DNA of 64,000 bases from Mongoliibacter ruber (GTDB lineage Bacteria; Bacteroidota; Bacteroidia; Cytophagales; Cyclobacteriaceae). Positions 37,013-45,555 of the stretch are shown here, in pieces. The stretch's first letter is position 1. The number at the start of each line of letters is the position of its first letter. The position numbers were made by a program, and so were the translations under genes. Where the stretch lies: assembly GCF_003003005.1 (NCBI RefSeq), contig NZ_PVTR01000017.1, forward strand, positions 1-64,000, in the 5' to 3' direction. The notes under the pieces were generated by a model, which was not told the DNA's origin, searched no databases, and saw only the letters and a list, made by a program, of their open reading frames with translations.

Positions 37013-37785
37013 TCACAACAAATATTTCTCATCAAACCGGATCCCGTTCTCTTCCAAAATCCTTTTATATTCCGTGATAAAATCAATTTTTTGATGATGT
37101 TCCTGTTGGCTTTTGATGTATTCGATCAGTTTGTCTTTGGAAGAATAATTGACGGAGAATGCTCCGTATCCTTTTTGCCAGCCTTCAAAATGATCAAATA
37201 ACCTATTCCTCTTAATCATATCTGAACTGGCCAGTTTGATATCCTTGATCAATGATGAAACCTGAATGGTGGGGTGAATATGTGTGAAAATATGAATGTG
37301 GTCTTCCATCCCATTGATCCTGTACAAGTGACAGTTTTTGTTTTTCAGAAGGCCAAAGATAAATGCGAACAATTCAGGTCGCCCATTTTCTGAAAGAGAT
37401 GGTGTCCGCTGGTATGTTGAAAATACGATGTGATAGAGGAGTTGTGTGTAGGTACTCATAGTAAAAAGTTGTATGGTTAAAAATCATTTTTGAGTGAATT
37501 TAAAAATTGGTATTCAGATGTCGGTTAAAATAAACGGATAAATTTGGAAAGGTCTTTCAAATTCAACCCCGTTAGGGTTGAAAGGATAAATGGATACGGT
37601 TATTTCAACCACACATCATGATGTGTGGCTAATTACATTCAACTACTTTGTAGTTGATTGATAGAATGGACACGTCAATTTTAGATCCACACATCATGAT
37701 GTGTGGCTAATCGTATTGAATCACTTTGTGATTGATGGATAAAATTGGCACGTCATCCATACATTTCATGTGAGGTTAGTCGAAT
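36888..37785 (-). mobile_element. IS200/REP-type transposase unit, copy 1
   Basis: A unit of about 900 bp consisting of capping palindromes, a Y1 transposase gene on the minus strand (37013-37459) and a conserved 5' flank (37460-37560) followed by further palindromes. It is duplicated almost exactly at 38041-38945, offset about 1155 bp. There are no long terminal inverted repeats or target duplications, in line with Y1 single-strand transposition; the palindromes are the likely recognition sites. Confidence 0.75.
37013..37459 (-). CDS. Y1-type (IS200/REP-associated) transposase
   Basis: A 148-residue single-domain Y1 transposase. The HUH motif is visible as DHIHIF (58 onwards) in the stretch RINGMEDHIHIFTHIHP, and the catalytic tyrosine as the Y in LIEYIKSQQEHH near the C-terminus. 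These enzymes cut and join single-stranded DNA at hairpins. Flanking palindromes and the lack of an accessory TnpB suggest a REP-associated transposase (RAYT-like) or a small IS200-type element. It is about 95% identical to the second copy; both frames are intact. Confidence 0.93.
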   Translation of the reverse strand: MSTYTQLLYHIVFSTYQRTPSLSENGRPELFAFIFGLLKNKNCHLYRINGMEDHIHIFTHIHPTIQVSSLIKDIKLASSDMIKRNRLFDHFEGWQKGYGAFSVNYSSKDKLIEYIKSQQEHHQKIDFITEYKRILEENGIRFDEKYLL

Positions 37786-38167
37786 TCAACTTCCCGATTT
37801 TCGGGACAGGCTCTCCAGAGTTGAAAGGGTAAATGGGTATGGTTATTTCAACCACACATCATGATGTGTGGCTAATTACATTCAACTACTTTGTAGTTGA
37901 TTGATAAAATTGGCACGTCAATCTTGGATCCACACATTTCATGTGCGGCTAATCAGGTTCAATCACTTTGTGATTAATGGATAAAAAGGAAACATCGATA
38001 TTAGATCTATTCATTTCAGTATAACCATCGCTGTTTCTATGATTCCTGAAGGGAATCAATTCGATTAGCCCCACATGACAATGTGGGGTTGAGAATACAT
38101 ATGCACACCTGATTTCCTCAACCACAACGTGGTTGAATTTGAAAAAACCTGATTGACCAAAACACAA
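37460..38167. repeat. REP-like palindrome array, centre
   Basis: Contains the conserved transposase 5' flank (37460-37560) and at least seven palindromes: AACCCCGTTAGGGTT (37566), CCACACATCATGATGTGTGG three times (37612, 37692, 37853 areas), CAACTACTTTGTAGTTG twice, AATCACTTTGTGATT twice and the capping CCCCACATGACAATGTGGGG of unit 2 (38070 area). The order repeats as a module: external palindrome, CTAAT, then internal palindrome. Confidence 0.85.
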
Positions 38168-38945
38168 TCACAACAAATATTTCTCATCGAATTGGATCCC
38201 GTTCTCTTCCAAAATCCTTTTATATTCCTGGATAAAATCAATTTTTTGATGATGTTCCTGTTGGCTTTTGATGTATTCGATCAGTTTGTCTTTGGAAGAA
38301 TAATTGACAGAGAATGCGCCGTACCCTTTTTGCCAGCCTTCAAAATGATCAAATAACCTATTCCTCTTTATCATATCTGAACTGGCCAGTTTGATATCCT
38401 TGATCAATGATGAAACCTGAATGGTGGGGTGAATATGTGTGAAAATATGAATGTGGTCTTCCATTCCATTGATCCGATAGAGATGACAGTTTTTGTTTTT
38501 GAGAAGACCGAAGATGAATGCGAACAATTCAGACCGTCTATTTTCTGAAAGAGTTGGTTTACGTTGATGAGTTGAAAATACGATGTGGTAGAGGAGTTGC
38601 GTGTAGGTGCTCATAGTAAAAAATTGTATGGTTAAAAATCATTTTTGAGTGAATTTAAAAATTGGTATTCAGATGTCGGTTAAAATAAACGGATAAGTTT
38701 GGGAAGGTCTTTCAAATTCAACCCCGTTAGGGTTGAAAGGATAAATGGATACGGTTATTTCAACCACACATCATGATGTGTGGCTATTCAGATTCAACTA
38801 CTTTGTAGTTGATTGATAGAATGGACACCTCAATCTTGGATCCACACATTTCATGTGCGGTTAATCAGGTTCAATCACTTTGTGATTGATGGATAAAATT
38901 GGCACGTCATCCATACATTTCATGTGCGGCTAATCTAATTCAACC
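38041..38945 (-). mobile_element. IS200/REP-type transposase unit, copy 2
   Basis: Near-identical second copy of the unit at 36888-37785, in the same orientation. Both flanks and the transposase are conserved, so the pair arose by recent duplication or by two insertions into a palindrome array. Confidence 0.75.
38168..38614 (-). CDS. Y1-type (IS200/REP-associated) transposase
   Basis: A second 148-residue Y1 transposase. HUH (DHIHIF) and catalytic tyrosine (LIEYIKSQQEHH) are intact. It differs from copy 1 at only a few positions (for example residues 16-19 and 24-28, and 128-130 near the C-terminus). Both copies appear functional. Confidence 0.93.
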   Translation of the reverse strand: MSTYTQLLYHIVFSTHQRKPTLSENRRSELFAFIFGLLKNKNCHLYRINGMEDHIHIFTHIHPTIQVSSLIKDIKLASSDMIKRNRLFDHFEGWQKGYGAFSVNYSSKDKLIEYIKSQQEHHQKIDFIQEYKRILEENGIQFDEKYLL

Positions 38946-39302
38946 CCTGTCAGGGTTTATAGGATAAATGCAAACCGTGATTTCATGACCACACATGGCG
39001 ATGTGTGGCTAATTACATTCAATCACTTTGTGATTGATGGATCGAATTACCCCATTAATCTTGGATCCACACATTTCATGTGCGGCTAATCAGGTTCAAT
39101 CACTTTGTGATTAATGGATAAAAAGGAAACGTCGATATTAGATCTATTCATTTCAGTATAACCATCGCTGTTTCTATGATTCCTGAAGGGAATCAATTCG
39201 ATTAGCCCCACATGCCAATGTGGGGTATAATGATAAGACATTCGTGAATTTCCCAACCCTGAATGGGTTGAATTTGAAAACTGTCTGTTCAAAACACAAC
39301 CA
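38615..39302. repeat. REP-like palindrome array, right part
   Basis: Continues the module pattern with CCACACATCATGATGTGTGG, CACATTTCATGTGCGG and AATCACTTTGTGATT palindromes at about 38760-39115. The capping palindrome of a third unit (GCCCCACATGCCAATGTGG, about 39205) and its AACCCTGAATGGGTT hairpin (about 39255) close the array. Confidence 0.8.
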
Positions 39303-39341
39303 CAACAAATACTCCAGATGAAACTGATTCCTTTTCTCCTC
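39303..39341 (-). pseudogene. C-terminal stub of a third Y1 transposase
   Basis: The minus-strand codons encode a degenerate match (E-K-R-N-Q-F-H-L-E-Y-L-L) to the last 12 residues of the intact copies, placed at the same distance from the same capping palindromes. The codon that is the stop in the intact copies (TGA) is TGG here. The rest of the gene is gone. Confidence 0.65.
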
Positions 39342-39563
39342 CCAAACCCTCCTTCGGGAAATAAATCCCCTCTTTGGGGAAGAAAATATTGCTATTCGTC
39401 CTAACTCGACGTTCTCTAACCATTGAATTTTTTATCTTAATCCCAAATGCATTCATCAAACATTTGAAATGTAACACAAAGCTCTTTCCCTCAAATAGCT
39501 TAAATTCCTATTTACCTTGAAAATGATCAAAAATTCCATCCATCCCCATTTTACAAACCCACT
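39342..39563. other. Intergenic region
   Basis: Begins with a short CCCTTCGGG/AATCCCC-type inverted repeat near 39345-39380 and continues as the leader of the permease gene. No gene is seen. Confidence 0.4.
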
Positions 39564-40874
39564 ATGCAAACCAGCCAGGAAGGATTAAAAAGAGAAGTCG
39601 GCGTATGGGGGCTTTCGGCCAATATTGTCAATATCATGATCGGCGCAGGCATATTTGTATTGCCGGCCATTATTGCAGAGACGATGGGTGCAGCTGGGGT
39701 GCTTGCCTACCTTTTTTGCGGGCTTTTGATAGGCCTGATCATGCTGTGTTTTGCGGAGGCGGGGAGTAAGGTGACCCATTCCGGTGGTGGATACGCCTAT
39801 GTGGAGACTGCATTTGGACCATTTCCGGGGTATCTGGTGGCTATTTTTCTCTTGATGGGCGGAATCTTTTCAGATGCAGCCGTTTCCAATGCCTTGATTG
39901 AAATTTTAGGTTTGGCTTTCCCTGTTTTCAAAAATCCAACTGTCCGGATTCTTACCCTATTTTTGATTTTTTCAGGATTGGCCATGCTCAATGTGATTGG
40001 AGTCAAACAGGGCATCGGCTTGGTCAAAATCAATACTGTGGCCAAGTTAATACCGCTTTTGCTATTGGCGTTTTTTGGTTGGAAAGATGTCGAATGGCTC
40101 AATTTTTCCTGGGAAACCGCACCCACGATCGAAAATCTGGGAGAGGCTTCCCTAATCTTATTTTTTGCCTTTCAGGGAGGGGATAGCGGATTGGTCATAG
40201 GAGGGGAAATCAAAGACCCCCAAAAGACAATCCCTAGGGCGATTTTCATAGGCATTTCTGTAGTACTGGTACTTTACATCATGCTTCAACTGGTTTCACA
40301 AGGGATTTTGGGGGCCGATTTACCCAATTTCAAAGAAGCACCATTAGCAGAGGTAGCAAAAATCATATTTGGTCCAATAGGTTTTACCTTGCTTATGGTC
40401 GGGGCGGGAATTTCCATGTTTGGAATGCTCAGTGGGGAAATCCTCAATATTCCTAGACTGTTGTTTCGGGTTTCCCGTGATGGGGTGATTCCCTTCAGAA
40501 GGTTGGCCGCTATCCATCACCGATTCAAAACGCCCTATTTAGCCATTTTGATCTATGCAGGGCTTGGTTTCACCTTCGCTGTTATTGGTGGTTTTAGGAC
40601 TTTGGCAGCTATCGGGGCAGCGAGTATGTTGCTGCAATATTTCTTGGTTTCACTTTCGGTACTAAAGCTTCGCAAAATGAAGGATTTGGAAAATGGGGGA
40701 TTTAAAATCCCTTTTGGACCCACTGTTCCCATCCTTTCGGCCGGAATCATTGTCTTTTTCCTCTCCAATCTCAGCACCTTAGAGAAACAGGCAATGATAG
40801 TAGGAATTGTGGTTTTGACAGTAGTGTATTTCTCGGGGAAGCTGTATAAGAAATTGGTGAAAAACAAGGTTTAA
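39564..40874 (+). CDS. APC-family amino acid permease
   Basis: A 436-residue membrane protein with about twelve hydrophobic segments. The first helix motif IVNIMIGAGIFVLPAI is the substrate-binding GAGIF motif of APC-superfamily amino acid/polyamine antiporters and permeases. It is chosen from the ATG at 39564. No metabolic partner is adjacent, so substrate is unknown. Confidence 0.92.
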   Translation: MQTSQEGLKREVGVWGLSANIVNIMIGAGIFVLPAIIAETMGAAGVLAYLFCGLLIGLIMLCFAEAGSKVTHSGGGYAYVETAFGPFPGYLVAIFLLMGGIFSDAAVSNALIEILGLAFPVFKNPTVRILTLFLIFSGLAMLNVIGVKQGIGLVKINTVAKLIPLLLLAFFGWKDVEWLNFSWETAPTIENLGEASLILFFAFQGGDSGLVIGGEIKDPQKTIPRAIFIGISVVLVLYIMLQLVSQGILGADLPNFKEAPLAEVAKIIFGPIGFTLLMVGAGISMFGMLSGEILNIPRLLFRVSRDGVIPFRRLAAIHHRFKTPYLAILIYAGLGFTFAVIGGFRTLAAIGAASMLLQYFLVSLSVLKLRKMKDLENGGFKIPFGPTVPILSAGIIVFFLSNLSTLEKQAMIVGIVVLTVVYFSGKLYKKLVKNKV

Positions 40875-41120
40875 AAAAATTGAATTATGCTGACAAAAAA
40901 CCATATATTATGTATTGATCATTAAAGGATTAGCAAACTTAAATTTCTTAATCTTGTCAACAGAGAGATTTGATTCAATATTCACCCCTAAGAACCGTTA
41001 TTCCCGCTGGCCGAGCGAAATCGAAGCCATTTGATATAGTATGAGACAGTGTCAGCTTTGCGGATATACCCATAGCAATTAATTCTAATCCAATTTATGC
41101 TATCAAAAAATGAATTTCAC
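40875..41120. other. Intergenic region with a short dispersed repeat
   Basis: AT-rich, apart from a GC-richer stretch at about 41003-41032 with GAGCGAAATCGAAGCC, a sequence type common as a dispersed repeat in Bacteroidota. No operator motif is visible. Confidence 0.4.
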
Positions 41121-42764
41121 ATGAATAATCAGGTAAGACCAATTATCCTCATTGCATTTTTAGGAATCCTCCTTTTTTCCTGCCAAAAGGAAATACCGGC
41201 CCCTAAGCCTCCCAATATCCTCCTGATTATGGCAGACGACTTGGCCTATGCGGATTTAGGATCCTTTGGAGGAGATATTTCTACCCCAAATTTAGATCAA
41301 TTGGCCAAAGAGGGAATTCGTTTCAGCCGCTTTCACACTGCCCCATTTTGTGCGGTAAGCAGGGCCATGTTGCTTTCGGGTAATTTTAACCATGTGGCAG
41401 GTATGGGTTCACAGGATTTGGTCACGGGTGTGCCCGGATATGAAGGGCAACTTAGTGACCGGATTATTCCTATTCCTGAACTGCTTCGCTCGGCAGGCTA
41501 CCACACTTATATGGCCGGAAAATGGCATTTGGGAGATAATCCTGCAGCCAATCCCGCAAACAAAGGTTTTGAAAAATCCTTTGCAACTATGGAAGGTGGG
41601 GCCAACCACTACAGCGAAAGAGGTATTTTCCGGGATGTTCCGGTTTCTATTTATACCGAAAATGGAAAAGAGGCCAATTGGCCAGCAGGGGCCTATTCCA
41701 CGGATTTTTATACAGACAAACTGATTTCCTATATCAATGCTGACCGCGAAGATGGGCAGCCCTTTTTTGTTTTTGCCGCTTACACTTCCCCGCATTGGCC
41801 ACTGCAGGTGGATTCAAGCTACTGGAAAAAATATGAAGGGCGATATAATGAAGGTTACGATGTCCTGCGCGAAAAAAGACTGGAATCCCTCAAAAAAGCA
41901 GGTATGATTCACCCATCATCGCAAACACCTCCCCTTCATCCAAGGGTCAAACCCTGGGATTCGCTTTCTCACGAAGAACAGAAGAAGGAAGCCCGAAAGA
42001 TGGAACTCTATGCCGGCATGGTGGACAATCTGGACTTCAATATCGGGCGTTTGATTTCCCACTTAAAGGAAACCAGTCAATATGAAAACACGATAATTGT
42101 ATTTCTGTCAGATAATGGCGCTGCTGCCGAAGATTTTTATTATTCTGACTATTTCGGCCCCTTTATCCGGGAGAATTACTCAGATGCATTTGAAGATATG
42201 GGAAAGGAAAATTCCTTTATTTCCTACGGTGCGCAATGGGCGGAGGCAGGTGCTTCTCCTTTCAAATACTTCAAAGGATACACCACCGAAGGTGGAATGA
42301 ATGCCCCGATGATTATCTCAGGTCCGGGAGTCAGCCCCCAAAACCAGATCAACCACCAATTTCTCAGCATCATGGATCTGGCCCCAACTTTCTACGAACT
42401 TGCAGGAATTACCTATCCGAAAAGCTGGAGAGGAAAAGAAATAGCAGCATTAGCAGGAAGTTCACTGCTACCTGCTTTAAAAGGAGACCCTACTCCCATA
42501 CATGATTCCTCTTATGTATTTGGCTTGGAACATCGGGGCGATGCAATGCTCAGAAAGGGGAATTGGAAACTTTTGAATACTGAAAAACCTTTTGAATTGA
42601 AAAACTTCGAGCTATATCATCTGGAAAATGATCTATCCGAGCAGCAGGATCTGAAAGAGGTGAATCCTGAAAAATACCAGGAACTACTGTTGGAATGGGA
42701 GAAATTTTCCAAGCAAGTCGGAATCGTCACCCCTACCCCAAAACAAGGAGATGGACTAAAATAA
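41121..42764 (+). CDS. Arylsulfatase-family lipoprotein sulfatase
   Basis: A 547-residue sulfatase from the ATG at 41121 (an earlier ATG at 41097 adds eight residues). A lipobox at C21 puts it at the outer membrane or periplasm. The metal-binding D39/D40, the GKWHLG stretch and the SDNGA motif are those of the alkaline phosphatase/sulfatase superfamily. The maturation motif reads C77-A-V-S-R81: the formylglycine cysteine and arginine are present, but position 3 is V, where P or A is usual. The family hydrolyses sulfate esters of sugars, aryls or steroids. Confidence 0.92.
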   Translation: MNNQVRPIILIAFLGILLFSCQKEIPAPKPPNILLIMADDLAYADLGSFGGDISTPNLDQLAKEGIRFSRFHTAPFCAVSRAMLLSGNFNHVAGMGSQDLVTGVPGYEGQLSDRIIPIPELLRSAGYHTYMAGKWHLGDNPAANPANKGFEKSFATMEGGANHYSERGIFRDVPVSIYTENGKEANWPAGAYSTDFYTDKLISYINADREDGQPFFVFAAYTSPHWPLQVDSSYWKKYEGRYNEGYDVLREKRLESLKKAGMIHPSSQTPPLHPRVKPWDSLSHEEQKKEARKMELYAGMVDNLDFNIGRLISHLKETSQYENTIIVFLSDNGAAAEDFYYSDYFGPFIRENYSDAFEDMGKENSFISYGAQWAEAGASPFKYFKGYTTEGGMNAPMIISGPGVSPQNQINHQFLSIMDLAPTFYELAGITYPKSWRGKEIAALAGSSLLPALKGDPTPIHDSSYVFGLEHRGDAMLRKGNWKLLNTEKPFELKNFELYHLENDLSEQQDLKEVNPEKYQELLLEWEKFSKQVGIVTPTPKQGDGLK

Positions 42765-42782
42765 AAACTATAATGGATAACC

Positions 42783-43220
42783 ATGAAAAAAACACTTCTT
42801 TCACTTATAGGGCTTTTGGTAATCACCTTCTCCTATGCACAGGAGGCTGAGATGTCTCAGATTCTTGCGCAACGTCAAGCGTCGAATCAGGCCCTTCGGG
42901 ACTTTGATGAGGAGTTGGAAGCGACCTTTTCAACCCAAGCCGCCTTCATTACCACAGGGGCAGGTACTCTGATCGCCGGAAAGGAAGCGCTTGACGCTTA
43001 TATCAAATCCCAAGAAGGGCCGAGAATGTATTGGATCCGGACTCCGGATGAAGTACTGGTCAATCCCAAAACTATGTTGGCTTGGGAAACAGGAACCTGG
43101 AAAGGATATTTAGAAGGTGCGGATGAGGCTGTAGTGGGCGGAAAGTATTCCGCCCAATGGACCAAGGCATCAGGCACTTGGCTGATTCAATCGCAGTTGT
43201 TTGTCACACTGGAAAATTAA
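42783..43220 (+). CDS. Secreted DUF4440/NTF2-like protein
   Basis: A 145-residue exported protein (signal peptide ending near YAQ, residue 20). The remainder is an NTF2-like fold: the opening helix QALRDFDEELEATFSTQAAF, the glycine turn and the closing ASGTWLIQSQLF strand. It starts 19 bp after the sulfatase stop codon, so the two are probably co-transcribed, and the DUF6090 gene starts just five bases after its stop. Confidence 0.8.
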   Translation: MKKTLLSLIGLLVITFSYAQEAEMSQILAQRQASNQALRDFDEELEATFSTQAAFITTGAGTLIAGKEALDAYIKSQEGPRMYWIRTPDEVLVNPKTMLAWETGTWKGYLEGADEAVVGGKYSAQWTKASGTWLIQSQLFVTLEN

Positions 43221-43224
43221 GCTG

Positions 43225-44001
43225 ATGGAAGAAAATCAAGTATCCGAAAACGAGAAAGATCTTTCCAACAAAGAGGTAATTAGCTCCCTTAAAAAGAAAA
43301 ACTGGAAATCCTATTTCAAGGAGTTTTTTATGCTGTTTTTGGCTATTTCCCTAGGGTTTTTTGTAGAAAATCAGCGGGAAGCCTACGTCGAAAACAAAAG
43401 TGCCAAAGTCCTTGCGCAATCCATGTTGGAAGATTTGGAACAGGACAAGAAAGCCTTGCATGAAGGGATCCGGTTTATGGAGGAGAAAGACCAAAACATG
43501 GATAAATTCCTTCGAATGCTTCATGCTCCCGGTGCTGATTGGGATACGGTGGCTTTTTATAAAAGCATGACGATGGTTTTCTCCACTTTTCCTTTTTCCC
43601 CGACAGACGGTACCTATTCCCAAATGAAATCCTCGGGTACCCTACGGTATTTTGATCAGAGGCTGGTCAATCAAATGAATGCCTATGACAACCAATTGAA
43701 GAAAACAGTATTCCGGGATGAGCTTGTAGAAAAGGCAGAGTGGGAATTGGTACCATTAGCCGCAACTCTGATCAATTTTGAGGTCACAGGTGAATTACGG
43801 TTCAACAAGCCCATTACCAAAGAGACCTACATCAAGATCCGGGACGAAGACACCTTGGACTTATTTATCAATAAAGTAGTGACCGTCCGGACTATGATGG
43901 GGCGTTCACTTCAGGAGTATAAGGTGCTGCTGCTTCTAAATGGAGATTTGATCCAAGAGCTAAAAGACGAATACCGGTTGAATTATGCCGATAATCCATA
44001 A
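43225..44001 (+). CDS. DUF6090 family membrane protein
   Basis: A 258-residue protein. The ATG at 43225 is preferred over an upstream TTG at 43201 overlapping the previous gene. A polar N-terminus is followed by a membrane segment (FFMLFLAISLGFFVENQREA, about 38-58) and a helical periplasmic domain. This is the DUF6090 plan, a family of unknown function often found in tandem genes. It lies in an apparent operon with the DUF4440 gene before and a second DUF6090 gene 8 bp after. Confidence 0.8.
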   Translation: MEENQVSENEKDLSNKEVISSLKKKNWKSYFKEFFMLFLAISLGFFVENQREAYVENKSAKVLAQSMLEDLEQDKKALHEGIRFMEEKDQNMDKFLRMLHAPGADWDTVAFYKSMTMVFSTFPFSPTDGTYSQMKSSGTLRYFDQRLVNQMNAYDNQLKKTVFRDELVEKAEWELVPLAATLINFEVTGELRFNKPITKETYIKIRDEDTLDLFINKVVTVRTMMGRSLQEYKVLLLLNGDLIQELKDEYRLNYADNP

Positions 44002-44009
44002 AGAATGCT

Positions 44010-45077
44010 ATGATAAAATTTTTCCGCAACCTACCTGCCGACAAGGCAAGAATCTACCAAAAACTCCTTGAGGAAAATAAAGCAGGCAGTCCCTTTAGGG
44101 ACTATTTATGGGTAGAACAAACAATTAGCGCTGACCCTGCCGTGCCTTTAGGTACGGAATATATGAGTAACTTTTTCGCATTAAAAATCATATTGCATAC
44201 CTACGGCACGCTAATTCCTGCTATCCACCCATTTTCTACCGATATGCTTTCCCTATTGGGACATTGTTTCAATAAAGCATTCAAATCCCCAATTCCTATA
44301 CTAATATTCTTCCGCAAAATCCGCCAAAAACTCCTTCAGCAAAACAAGGTTACCCAATACTTAGCTTATGCGCTAGGTGAAATTTTCCTCGTCGTTATCG
44401 GCATTCTGATTGCCTTGCAGGTAAATAACTACCGGGAAGCACTGCAAACCAAAGCACGAGAGACGGCTTTTCTCCACGGTTTGCGCTCAGACCTCTTACT
44501 CAATTTCGATGAACTCCAACGGAGCATCGACCAGTACAGCAGGGCCGGAAGATCAGCCGAGGTGATGATCAGCTATTTTGAAGGTGCGCCTATTACCAAT
44601 ACGGATTCTCTGAATTTCCACACGATGGAAGTGTTGTATTGGGATCCATTTATCCGGAATAACAGCACCCTCAGGGAAATGATCAGTTCGGGAAGCCTCG
44701 GCATTTTATCGGATGACAGTTTGAAAAATGAACTGCTGCGCATGGAACTCAGCTATGACAAAATCGACGGTACTCAGGAGCATATGCGCTATGACTACCA
44801 AGAATACCTCTATGGTCCATTCTTCCGAACCGGGGATATGGGGCAAGCCTTAAAAGATTATATGGCCATATTGGGTGGAGTTGAGCAAGCAATTAAAAAT
44901 ACAAACAACGCGGATGTCATTAAAGTATTGCTAAACGATCCAGCTTATAAAAATGGTTTTTCTCTTTGCATTCTCAATGCCAAAGATTTGATTAGCAACT
45001 TAGAAGAAATGGTGATTTCCACAAAGCGCTCACTGACAAGAATCGATATACAGTTAAACAAAACTAGTACGCTATGA
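44010..45077 (+). CDS. DUF6090 protein with in-frame repeat insertion
   Basis: A 355-residue protein whose body from about residue 96 (FFRKIRQKLLQQNKVTQYLAYALGE) onward is a standard DUF6090 protein with a membrane segment around 120-140. The start MIKFFR and the RIYQKLLEENKAG stretch look like a first copy of the same N-terminus. Between them and the body lie about 70 residues encoded by repeat DNA, including a palindrome-derived LPADKA and an inverted repeat (44141-44154 with 44197-44210). The frame stays open, so a fusion or insertion product is probably made. Its function is unknown. Confidence 0.8.
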   Translation: MIKFFRNLPADKARIYQKLLEENKAGSPFRDYLWVEQTISADPAVPLGTEYMSNFFALKIILHTYGTLIPAIHPFSTDMLSLLGHCFNKAFKSPIPILIFFRKIRQKLLQQNKVTQYLAYALGEIFLVVIGILIALQVNNYREALQTKARETAFLHGLRSDLLLNFDELQRSIDQYSRAGRSAEVMISYFEGAPITNTDSLNFHTMEVLYWDPFIRNNSTLREMISSGSLGILSDDSLKNELLRMELSYDKIDGTQEHMRYDYQEYLYGPFFRTGDMGQALKDYMAILGGVEQAIKNTNNADVIKVLLNDPAYKNGFSLCILNAKDLISNLEEMVISTKRSLTRIDIQLNKTSTL

Positions 45078-45184
45078 TCAAGTTCTTCCGAAACCTGCCC
45101 GCAGGCAAGGCAGGAAACAGGGTCACCCGCTACCTAGTCTACGCGTTGGGAGAAATCATCCTTGTGGTCATTGGTAGTTTTTAA
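45074..45184 (+). pseudogene. Truncated third DUF6090 gene
   Basis: The ATG overlaps the preceding stop in an ATGA junction. The 36 residues open with MIKFFRNLPAGKAG, then match the DUF6090 N-terminus (NRVTRYLVYALGEIILVVIG) and stop at the point where the family's membrane helix continues (ILIALQVNN). The rest is replaced by repeat DNA at 45185 onward. LPAGKAG is again encoded by a CCTGCC/GGCAGG-type palindrome. Confidence 0.8.
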
Positions 45185-45455
45185 AATTTGGCATTTACAG
45201 AAAGGGAATGACAGTTGATGTACGTCAACCTGAGCCGGAGCCTACCTCGTGTAGGCAGGCTTGCGGAGGTGAAGGATATCCTTCCCTTGAGAGTAGGAGA
45301 CTCCCCGCAATACTGCGGGACAGGCTTTCACTGCGTTCAGAATGACGGTCCCTACAATTCTGTCATTGGTATTTTGATCCCAATGACTATCAAAATCTCA
45401 TAAAATCCATCTGAAAAATTCAAGTATTTTTTCTCCCGGAAAATTTAAGTTGGGT
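45185..45455. repeat. Dispersed palindromes after truncated DUF6090 gene
   Basis: No gene. Holds TGACAGTTGATGTACGTCAA (near 45208), CCTACCTCGTGTAGGCAGG (45241), CCCCGCAATACTGCGGGA (45302) and TTTCACTGCGTTCAGAATGACGG (near 45329). The latter types occur as dispersed repeats in related genomes. The right part is AT-rich. Confidence 0.65.
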
Positions 45456-45458
45456 TTA

Positions 45459-45483
45459 GGACAATAAAACCTATCATTCGTCC
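45459..45483. promoter_or_regulatory. GGAC-N17-GTCC palindromic operator candidate
   Basis: GGAC (45459-45462) and GTCC (45480-45483) with 17 bp between, beginning AATAAAAC as at 46219. It ends 72 bp before the start codon at 45556. Confidence 0.55.
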
Positions 45484-45555
45484 CTGATTGATTTTTTTCT
45501 TCTTCCATAATGAGGAGATTTTAGATATAGAATCCTTTCACTTAAATCTACTTTT

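Noticed and set aside
37949-39292. Minus-strand frames sharing a peptide with HVGLIELIPFRNH
   Set aside because: They are readings of the repeated capping palindrome, not a protein family; frames differ in length and start.
36666-39302. Possible CRISPR array from palindromes at intervals
   Set aside because: Palindromes are of several different kinds, unevenly spaced, with similar rather than unique intervals, and transposase genes lie among them; no cas gene is present.
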